Source: Bacillota bacterium
GTDB lineage: Bacteria > Bacillota > Clostridia > Peptostreptococcales > Anaerovoracaceae
Reading direction: 5' to 3'
Length of the DNA stretch: 64,000 bases
Assembly (NCBI GenBank): GCA_030526355.1
Contig: JAUNDC010000008.1
Location: 1 to 64,000 of the forward strand
The notes below the pieces were generated by a model. The model had not been told where the DNA came from. It saw nothing but the letters and a program-made list of their open reading frames with translations, and did no database searches. Position numbers and translations under genes: made by a program. Shown in pieces: positions 1 to 6,138 of this stretch (position 1 is the stretch's first letter; the number at the start of each line of letters is the position of its first letter).

Positions 1-22
1 TTCATGTTTTATTCAGTTCTGT

Positions 23-115
23 CTGCAGACCCCAAAAAACTTTGGATAGTTACCTGCAGACCCCAATTGCAGACCCCAAGAAACTTTGGATAAACCCCAA
101 GAAACTTTGGAGACC
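23..115. repeat. Cluster of short degenerate direct repeats
   Basis: The 17-base unit CCCCAAGAAACTTTGGA occurs at 74-90 and 95-111, with a one-base variant at 30-46. A second word, TGCAGACCCCA, recurs at 24-34, 55-65 and 69-79. The unit contains an imperfect palindrome (CCAAG...CTTTGG). The cluster lies just downstream of the LTA synthase-like gene and may continue left of the window. No gene is seen in 1-153. Function is unknown; it could be the edge of a repeat array or a decayed terminator cluster. Confidence 0.7.
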
Positions 116-153
116 CCTATTTTCTGATAATTTCGTAAATTGTGTCTATTCTG

Positions 154-2139
154 TTATTCTGTCGTGCTCAGAATCTCCTTGTTTTTCTCAACCTGACTGA
201 CTTTCATTCTGGATACGTCCTCAGGATCCACCTTTTCCTTGAGCGCAAGTATCGTAGGTCCCAGATAAACCGTCTTGAGAATTTCTCCATCGAGAGATAT
301 CTTGCTGAACTCAGTAAAGTTCTCTCCCTTGATGTAATAGTCCTCTCCTATCTGCACGACTTCATTAATCTTAATATCCTTTACACCCATCTTCAGGTCG
401 GTTGCCTTGAATGGATTTTCACCTCCGTAGATATACTGTTTGCCATAAAGCATATCATATGACAATGCCTTCAAATCTGAGCGGTATGTCTTGCTGTCTC
501 CGTAATTCTGATGATATTTCGTCATCATTCCCGCCGATATACCAAGCCTGTCCAGAACCTCAGCTGTTATCTCGTATGCAGCCAGATCCATGTCCTTCTT
601 TTCCATGCCGAAATTATCCCAGATTATATACTGTGTCTGATACAGCGATCCGTTCTTCATGGAACCCTCTGTCATATCAAGTGCCGGCAGATGGTCTCCG
701 TACATAACAAGAACGATGTCCTCGTCAAAACCTGCCAGAGTATCCGTCAGCTCCTTAACGAACAGATCCATTTCGTAAACCTGATTGGCGTAGTATTCAT
801 ATGCCCAGCGCTGCTCCTCGCTCTCCGCATTCGTAACAGTTATTACAGGGTTTTCTATAACCTGTTCATCAGGGTATCTGCCATGCCCCTGTACCGATAT
901 CGTATAAATATAATCCTTACCCTTGGTACTGTTGAGTGCATCGAGAATCTGCTCTGTGAGTATACTGTCCTTGGCCCAGTTTTTAGGAGTTTTCATTACG
1001 TTGTTCATGTATTCCAGACAGGTGAAGGTGTCAAAGCCCATATTTGAGAACACCTTGTTTCTGCCGTAAAACGCACCTCTGTGGTTATGAATGGCGTGAG
1101 CTGAATAGCCCAGCTGCTTCAGGTCATAAGGCGTCGATTCACATGTAACTTCCTTGAGGATACCCTTGTACGGATATTCTCCCGGTCCGAAGAACTTGGC
1201 GCTGATACCTGTCATTACTTCAAATTCAACATTGGCAGTTCCTGCGCCCACAGATGGAACCGTCAGATATCCTGATGAATATGCCTTCATCAGTTTCCTG
1301 TAATTCGGCACCGGATCCTGTGAGAATTCCAAACCCTTGACCTGTGTAGGATCAATGAATGACTCAAGCTGGAGGAACAGAATGTTAGGGCTGTCTTTAA
1401 CGTCTGTCTCATCATCCTCACCAGGCGTATATATGCCATCCTTGCCCAGCTCGCCGTTTTTGAAAATTCCCGTTATTCTTTCCTCCGAATAATTCGAAGG
1501 CTTGTCTATCCCCGTCTTTACCCATGTTACCAGGAAGCTGTAGGGTACACCATTGTCCCTGTATCCGTACGCCAGATTGCCGAAGAAGGTATCCAGAACA
1601 CCAACCTTCATTCCCACCTGAATTGCTCCGAGGGTAACTGCAAAAATAAGCACAACTGCCACTGCAGCCTTTTTGTACTTTACCTTTTCCTTGAGCTTCG
1701 GCGTCTTGCGGTACAGAATTATAATGCCAAGAATCAGAGCTGCGGCCGCCGCTATGGCAATTATAATAGTCTTGGTATTGAAATAGTTTGTAACTATCGT
1801 AAGCCCGTCACCCAGACTGCTCAGATCCTTTACGGTAAACGGCGTCATTCTGTTTGACAGGATAATACCATTGATTATGCCCAGTATCAGCCATATCATG
1901 GAAAGCATACATAGGGCAAACACTCTTTTCCTGAAAAACATGGACAATGATATCAATGCAAATATCAGTAGCACATTGCATATTGTAACCAGCGGATGCT
2001 GAACAAAAAAACTAGCACTGTCTATCAGCGAATGTCTGGCCAGTGTCTCTATCACAAGATACAGCCCTGCTGCTATAAGGACCATGAGCACTATATAGTT
2101 CTTTAAAAATCTATTGTAAAATGTTTTTAATTTATCCAT
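154..2139 (-). CDS. LTA synthase family (sulfatase-fold) membrane protein
   Basis: Members of this family transfer glycerol phosphate (or a related group) from phosphatidylglycerol onto envelope polymers at the outer face of the membrane. About five hydrophobic helices fill the first 200 residues, followed by an extracellular alkaline-phosphatase-superfamily domain. The domain has the start motif NILFLQLESF, a likely nucleophile Thr in GAGTANVEF (about residue 297) and the metal motif MYGDHLPAL. I start at the ATG at 2139 because AGGAGA lies 7-8 bases upstream. An upstream in-frame start at 2187 would overlap rsmA more. It overlaps the rsmA end by 8 bases, so the two are probably cotranscribed. 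The exact polymer substrate cannot be told from sequence. Confidence 0.88.
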   Translation of the reverse strand: MDKLKTFYNRFLKNYIVLMVLIAAGLYLVIETLARHSLIDSASFFVQHPLVTICNVLLIFALISLSMFFRKRVFALCMLSMIWLILGIINGIILSNRMTPFTVKDLSSLGDGLTIVTNYFNTKTIIIAIAAAAALILGIIILYRKTPKLKEKVKYKKAAVAVVLIFAVTLGAIQVGMKVGVLDTFFGNLAYGYRDNGVPYSFLVTWVKTGIDKPSNYSEERITGIFKNGELGKDGIYTPGEDDETDVKDSPNILFLQLESFIDPTQVKGLEFSQDPVPNYRKLMKAYSSGYLTVPSVGAGTANVEFEVMTGISAKFFGPGEYPYKGILKEVTCESTPYDLKQLGYSAHAIHNHRGAFYGRNKVFSNMGFDTFTCLEYMNNVMKTPKNWAKDSILTEQILDALNSTKGKDYIYTISVQGHGRYPDEQVIENPVITVTNAESEEQRWAYEYYANQVYEMDLFVKELTDTLAGFDEDIVLVMYGDHLPALDMTEGSMKNGSLYQTQYIIWDNFGMEKKDMDLAAYEITAEVLDRLGISAGMMTKYHQNYGDSKTYRSDLKALSYDMLYGKQYIYGGENPFKATDLKMGVKDIKINEVVQIGEDYYIKGENFTEFSKISLDGEILKTVYLGPTILALKEKVDPEDVSRMKVSQVEKNKEILSTTE

Positions 2140-3019
2140 TGTTCTGTCTCCTGCTGCGGTATGCCGCTTCATTGGCGACAGCGGCAAACTCTGCCATATC
2201 CAGGGTCTCCGCTCTTCTTACCGGATCAATCCCTGCATTGCAGAGTACAGTCTTTATTTCTTCCTTTGAAAGTCCTGCCACACCGGTCAGAGAATTCAGC
2301 AGTGTTTTTCTCCGCTGTCCGAATCCCGCTTTTATGCATGCGAAAAACAGCTTCTCATCAACCAGCTCCACCGGCTTTTCTTTTCTGATATTAAGCTTCA
2401 GCACTGCAGAATCCACCTTGGGTCTCGGTACGAAAACCTCTTTGGGAACAGCTGCTATCTGTTCCACTGTACAATAATACTGTACCGCAGCCGAAATAGC
2501 GCCGTATGTCTTGTTTCCCGGAGCAGCTTTGATTCTGTCAGCAACCTCCTTCTGCATCATTACCGTTATGCTGTCGGCATTAACACCGTTCTCAAGAAGC
2601 CCCATTATTATAGGCGTCGTAATATAGTACGGAAGATTTCCTATTACCCTGACAGCCCCCGTAAAGCTTCCTGCCGCCCGCTCATCTGCTATTATCTTGT
2701 TGACATCCGTTTTGAGAATATCCTGATTTATCACACTGACATTGTCATATTCCGCCAGCGTTTCCGCCAGAATCGGGATAAGCTTCTTATCTATTTCCAC
2801 TGCAATCACTCTGGCAGCGGCTTGGGCCGCCTCTGCCGTAAGCACTCCAATGCCCGGCCCGATCTCTATTACGAGATCATTCTCGCCTGTCCCGGAGCCT
2901 TCAACTATCCGTTCGATAATACTCCTGTCAGTTATGAAATTCTGGCCGAGGCTTTTGGAAAGCTGGAAATTGTAGCGTTCCTTAATGTCGGCGATAGTTG
3001 ATGGTGCATATAATTTCAT
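2132..3019 (-). CDS. rsmA: 16S rRNA dimethyladenosine transferase RsmA (KsgA)
   Basis: The protein dimethylates two adjacent adenines (A1518 and A1519, E. coli numbering) of the 3'-terminal helix of 16S rRNA during 30S maturation. It has 295 residues, the usual length. It shows the N-terminal LGQNFITD motif, the SAM-binding EIGPGIGVLT loop near residue 53 and the catalytic NLPYYI motif near residue 127. It starts directly after rnmV ends (3020/3019), the common rnmV-rsmA pair of Firmicutes. Its last bases overlap the LTA synthase-like gene. Confidence 0.97.
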   Translation of the reverse strand: MKLYAPSTIADIKERYNFQLSKSLGQNFITDRSIIERIVEGSGTGENDLVIEIGPGIGVLTAEAAQAAARVIAVEIDKKLIPILAETLAEYDNVSVINQDILKTDVNKIIADERAAGSFTGAVRVIGNLPYYITTPIIMGLLENGVNADSITVMMQKEVADRIKAAPGNKTYGAISAAVQYYCTVEQIAAVPKEVFVPRPKVDSAVLKLNIRKEKPVELVDEKLFFACIKAGFGQRRKTLLNSLTGVAGLSKEEIKTVLCNAGIDPVRRAETLDMAEFAAVANEAAYRSRRQNNG

Positions 3020-3556
3020 CTATATCTCCTCGAGAGCTCTGCAGAAATCCTCTCTGCTAATTCCGAATTTGTTTAATCTCTGAAGGAAGGTTTTGCCGTT
3101 GGCATATCCGATACCCAGAACCTTGCCGATATCGCGGCGCCTCTGGGATGAATCGGCCTGTCCCAGCAGTCCCGTCATAAACATATCATCCATGGTGAAC
3201 ATGTCCTCATTTTCAAGCTGTGAGCACCTTGCCTTGAGAAGTGCGTTCCTGATGTTCTCAGGCGATGCGTTCTCTATGCCTATGTCTCCGCTTTTTTCTG
3301 CTTCCTGCCTGTCAAGGAATGCTTCCCTGGCATCAGGAAATCTAGAAAGTATCCGGCGTCTTATCTGCTCACCTGCATGGTCGGGATCTGTAAATACTAT
3401 GATTCCGGTGGTTTCATATGCTCTGGCTATAAGCTTCCATGTGTTATCTGTTATACCATATCCATGTGTTTCTATTGTGATGGCGTCAACACTTTTTTTG
3501 ATTGCCGCCGTATCATCGCGTCCTTCAACAATGATAGCCTCTTTAATTTTCATCAT
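3020..3556 (-). CDS. rnmV: Ribonuclease M5 (5S rRNA maturase)
   Basis: RNase M5 cuts the 5S rRNA precursor. The protein has 178 residues with an N-terminal TOPRIM domain: IIVEGRDD supplies the catalytic Glu and FTDPDHAGE the Asp pair. The C-terminal part (about residues 100-178) matches the family's RNA-binding region. Two ATGs lie in tandem at 3556 and 3553; either could be used. It sits between divIC and rsmA with 2 and 0 spacer bases, so translation is likely coupled. Confidence 0.95.
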   Translation of the reverse strand: MMKIKEAIIVEGRDDTAAIKKSVDAITIETHGYGITDNTWKLIARAYETTGIIVFTDPDHAGEQIRRRILSRFPDAREAFLDRQEAEKSGDIGIENASPENIRNALLKARCSQLENEDMFTMDDMFMTGLLGQADSSQRRRDIGKVLGIGYANGKTFLQRLNKFGISREDFCRALEEI

Positions 3557-3558
3557 TT

Positions 3559-4041
3559 TCAGTCCTGATCCTCTTCATCCTTGTCCGTGCTCCCGGTTCT
3601 GTCTGTGATTTCATCCGGGAACATATAAAGCGTCTCACCCGGTTTAATGAGCCTGAGCTGATTTCTTGCCTGCTCTTCCAGATTTTCGGGATCGTTTATG
3701 TTGTCAAGCTCCTTCTGAAGCTGCTTCTTTTCTTTCTCCAGCTGTTCCTGCTGGGCCAGTACATCATGCTGCTCCTTTTTGAGAGATATGATATTTATTA
3801 CCGAAAAGCTCACTACCGCAATTATGCATACAACAATAAGGCCTGTCAGAAGCCTTCTTCTGTTTTTCTGTCTTCTGATGGCCATTTTGCCCTTGGTATT
3901 CTGTCTGGCGCGCTGCCGTGCGTTTTCCTCTTCGCGTGCTTTTTCCTCACGCCTCTTCTCCAGACGTTTTTTTCTCGCCTCGTCCATGTCAATGACCTGG
4001 CTGTTGTTTCTGAATTCTCTGCTGCGTCTCTTTTTTCCCAT
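3559..4041 (-). CDS. divIC: FtsB/DivIC-type septum formation protein
   Basis: A bitopic cell division protein. It has a highly basic cytoplasmic N-terminus (about 80 residues, rich in Arg/Lys/Glu), one transmembrane helix (LLTGLIVVCIIAVVSFSVI) and a periplasm-side coiled coil. The coiled coil ends in the family motif (E)EQARNQLRLIKPGE, and an acidic tail follows. I place the start at ATG 4041 (160 residues). The reading frame stays open upstream to 4278, but that stretch lies over yabQ and looks non-coding in this frame. There is no Shine-Dalgarno before 4041; a consensus-like promoter ends only 6 bases upstream, so the message may be leaderless. Start certainty is moderate. Confidence 0.85.
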   Translation of the reverse strand: MGKKRRSREFRNNSQVIDMDEARKKRLEKRREEKAREEENARQRARQNTKGKMAIRRQKNRRRLLTGLIVVCIIAVVSFSVINIISLKKEQHDVLAQQEQLEKEKKQLQKELDNINDPENLEEQARNQLRLIKPGETLYMFPDEITDRTGSTDKDEEDQD

Positions 4042-4328
4042 GAACTGATTATACCACAGCATATTTTTTTCCACAATAAAAGCCCCGCCAAAAATCCGGC
4101 CGTTCCGTGAAAAGTAATTGCCCCGAATGTGCAGTAGTACATGAATCCTGACACTGCGGCTGCAGCTGCTGCCCAGAAACCGCATTCCCATAGAATCCAT
4201 ACTCCCCGCGACGGCGCCGCCTGTTGGAGATATTTTTTCATTGTCCACAGACTGTACACCAGCACGCCACAGCAGCACATAACTGCTGTGGTCCTGGCCT
4301 GCGATACGATAAGCTCCGTCAGCTGCAT
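3846..4328 (-). CDS. yabQ: Spore cortex biosynthesis protein YabQ
   Basis: The first 95 or so residues form about three membrane helices (including CGVLVYSLW and GFLAGLLLW) in the pattern of YabQ, a forespore outer-membrane protein needed for spore cortex. It follows yabP with a TGATG overlap and precedes divIC, as in other spore formers. I use ATG 4328; a GTG lies one codon earlier. The C-terminal 65 residues are basic and read through the first 196 bases of divIC in another frame. The real end of the functional protein is therefore uncertain, and this overlap is unusually long. Confidence 0.72.
   Translation of the reverse strand: MQLTELIVSQARTTAVMCCCGVLVYSLWTMKKYLQQAAPSRGVWILWECGFWAAAAAAVSGFMYYCTFGAITFHGTAGFLAGLLLWKKICCGIISSWEKRDAAENSETTARSLTWTRREKNVWRRGVRKKHAKRKTHGSAPDRIPRAKWPSEDRKTEEGF
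4048..4076 (-). promoter_or_regulatory. Promoter immediately upstream of divIC
   Basis: On the minus strand TTGTGG (4076-4071) is separated by 17 bases from TATAAT (4053-4048), which is preceded by TGG as an extended -10. The -10 ends 6 bases before the divIC ATG, so the predicted transcript begins at or next to the start codon. The site lies inside yabQ. Confidence 0.6.
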
Positions 4329-4588
4329 CACTTCAATATTTTAGCAAAAAATCCCTTTTCGCCTTTTCCCCTTACTTTTACATACATCAGCGAGTTGATG
4401 ACACCTGTTATTTCCGCCTTGCCTGCGCCAAGGTCGAGAGTCTGAATATGCAAAGCCTCACCCTTAATAATAAGCGCCCCGTCTTTGAGACTTGCTCTTA
4501 TCTCCTCCTCATCGAAGCTGTCTATCTCGGCAATATCGGTTATTGTCATTTTCTGTCTGTTATCAATAGTCACAACGTGGTTTTCCAT
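4328..4588 (-). CDS. yabP: Sporulation protein YabP
   Basis: The protein has 86 residues and belongs to the small YabP/YqfC family. It has the typical opening MENHVVTIDNRQKMTITDI, a beta-rich middle and the motif GVINSLMYVK. YabP is made in the mother cell and is needed for spore cortex or coat assembly. A strong AGGAGGTG ribosome-binding site precedes ATG 4588. The pair yabP-yabQ is direct evidence that this lineage sporulates or recently did. Confidence 0.92.
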   Translation of the reverse strand: MENHVVTIDNRQKMTITDIAEIDSFDEEEIRASLKDGALIIKGEALHIQTLDLGAGKAEITGVINSLMYVKVRGKGEKGFFAKILK

Positions 4589-4664
4589 GAAACACCTCCT
4601 GCACCGGCTGAATACAATCCTCTGATAAAGTATATTTGCTGCCGCCCCACATAGAACAGGTTTA

Positions 4665-4693
4665 TTGCAAAACGCACTGTGAATTGTTATACT
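4665..4693 (+). promoter_or_regulatory. Promoter for the three-gene membrane protein operon
   Basis: TTGCAA at 4665-4670 and TATACT at 4688-4693 are 17 bases apart. The predicted start of transcription is about 25 bases before the TTG start codon at 4724. Confidence 0.6.
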
Positions 4694-4723
4694 GACTGTA
4701 TCTGGAGAGAAAGGAGTCCGGCG

Positions 4724-5194
4724 TTGAAAAAAATCACGGTAATCGTCATAACTAGTGCTTTTATATTTTTTTCCATCGTGCTTGCAGTTCTATGCACCGG
4801 GGTATATAAAATGAACTCAGCTACCGATGCATGTCTCAGGCTGCGCGATGCGTCAGACTGCTTCACGGATATCGTAAGAGCCTGTGATGATATTTCGTCC
4901 ATTCGAATCGCTTCGGTTGGCGGCGAAATCCCTGCTCTTGTCATGGCTGCCGATGTGTCCGACAATGCCGATGAAGCATGGTACTTCACGTATAACGGGT
5001 ATCTGAGAAAAGTTCTTATCCATGAGGGAGAAACTGTATCTGCTGACAGCGGCACTGAGGTTATGGAGCTCAAAAGCTCTGATTTCACGTTCCTTGCGGA
5101 TGAGCTTCTGGAGGTTGTCTTCGTTACTTCAGACGGCCAGGAAATGTCTGTGAATATTTATCTTCCTGACCGGAAAGGAGGCGATTCTAAATGA
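4724..5194 (+). CDS. Small single-pass membrane protein of unknown function (first of three)
   Basis: I do not recognise a named family. The 156 residues begin at a TTG codon preceded by AAGGAG with an 8-base gap; no in-frame ATG has a comparable site. A basic start (KK) is followed by one hydrophobic helix at about residues 4-27 and a soluble, probably extracytoplasmic region of mixed alpha/beta character with a three-Cys pattern. It overlaps the next gene by 4 bases. Layout and order resemble minor pilin-like or secretion accessory proteins, but no prepilin cleavage motif is evident. Confidence 0.75.
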   Translation: MKKITVIVITSAFIFFSIVLAVLCTGVYKMNSATDACLRLRDASDCFTDIVRACDDISSIRIASVGGEIPALVMAADVSDNADEAWYFTYNGYLRKVLIHEGETVSADSGTEVMELKSSDFTFLADELLEVVFVTSDGQEMSVNIYLPDRKGGDSK

Positions 5195-5682
5195 GGTCTT
5201 CTTTCTTGAGAAAAAAGGAACATGCTCATTCGTTTCTGAAAAAACTGGATCCTACCCAGCTTTCTCTGCTGCAGCTCAAAAAAGTCTTTATCGGGCTGCT
5301 GACTGCATTTCTTCTGATTTCGTTCATAGCTTGTGCATGGCTGTACAATCAGGCAGAGCAGAAAAGCAGAGATGCGTTGATTCTTAATATGTCCGTTATG
5401 GAGGCTTCTTCAGCAGCTGAAACCATCAAGGCGACAGACGGCAGTCTCAAAAAAGCCGCAAAGCTTCTGAGAAGCCACAGAGACTACACGCTCGACGATG
5501 ATTCTCTTCTGCTTTATTATGACGATGAGATGCGCCCGGCATCCGAATCGTGTGCATTTTACATGGCTCAGATACGCAGGGAAAAGAAGGATGGGTGTTA
5601 CTGCTTCACTATTACAATATCGGCCTGCGTTCAGAAATATACAGTTTATGAACTTGTTTTTAAGATTCCTGAAAGGGGGTAG
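5191..5682 (+). CDS. Small single-pass membrane protein of unknown function (second of three)
   Basis: The protein has 163 residues. A basic cytoplasmic segment of about 35 residues is followed by one transmembrane helix (FIGLLTAFLLISFIACAWLY), then a stretch SVMEASSAAETIKATDGSL and a beta-rich end. The segment right after the helix resembles those of its two neighbours (small Ala/Ser-rich helix with regularly spaced Ala and Glu), suggesting a divergent paralogous trio. AAGGAGG precedes the ATG. It overlaps the upstream gene by 4 bases, so translation is likely coupled. Confidence 0.75.
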   Translation: MRSSFLRKKEHAHSFLKKLDPTQLSLLQLKKVFIGLLTAFLLISFIACAWLYNQAEQKSRDALILNMSVMEASSAAETIKATDGSLKKAAKLLRSHRDYTLDDDSLLLYYDDEMRPASESCAFYMAQIRREKKDGCYCFTITISACVQKYTVYELVFKIPERG

Positions 5683-5688
5683 CTGTCC

Positions 5689-6093
5689 ATGCGAAAATCT
5701 TTTGTTCCGGCAGTATTCGCTCTCACGCTGACAGCTGCCGTGATACTGATAATTCTGTGCTTCACTGCTTCAGCCTGCATTTCGGCGGATAAGGATTTGA
5801 GGGATGCGGAAAGGTACAGAAATTATACTGACAAATATTATGCTGCAGAGACCACTGCGGCTGAAATCATATCAAAATACTCCGGCTCTTCGGATGCCGG
5901 CAACACCAGTCTGACATCAGGACAGAGCGGCGCATCCATATACAGCAGCCCTCAGGGCAGCGTCAGGGTATTTCGTGCTGACAGCAGTCTGTCATTCTCG
6001 GTTCCTATCGATTCCCGCCGCCAGCTTGCTGTAATTGCCAATGCGTCAGGCAATGATATCAATATTCTGAAATGGTCCGTAGAAAACAGATAG
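5689..6093 (+). CDS. Small single-pass membrane protein of unknown function (third of three)
   Basis: The protein has 134 residues. One N-terminal hydrophobic helix (about residues 6-30) could be a signal anchor. It is followed by an Ala/Glu/Tyr-rich helix, a Ser/Gly-rich linker around residues 65-85 and a short beta-rich end. GAAAGGGGG precedes the ATG. It closes the operon: the stop codon lies inside the stem of a terminator. Role unknown; shared architecture with the two genes before it suggests one envelope complex. Confidence 0.72.
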   Translation: MRKSFVPAVFALTLTAAVILIILCFTASACISADKDLRDAERYRNYTDKYYAAETTAAEIISKYSGSSDAGNTSLTSGQSGASIYSSPQGSVRVFRADSSLSFSVPIDSRRQLAVIANASGNDINILKWSVENR

Positions 6094-6122
6094 GGGCTGA
6101 CATGCAGCCCCTATTTTTATTT
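6090..6122 (+). terminator. Rho-independent terminator of the three-gene operon
   Basis: ATAGGGGCTG (6090-6099) pairs with CAGCCCCTAT (6105-6114) over a 5-base loop, followed by a T-rich tract. The stop codon of the last gene is part of the stem. Confidence 0.85.
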
Positions 6123-6138
6123 TTTTGTTCTTATTGGT

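Noticed and set aside
1-153. CRISPR array at the left edge
   Set aside because: The repeats are 11-17 bases, overlapping and irregularly spaced, without spacers of constant length and without cas genes.
4042-4278. Longer divIC start
   Set aside because: The extra 79 codons read over yabQ in another frame, carry no conserved sequence, and the DivIC-like protein is complete from 4041.
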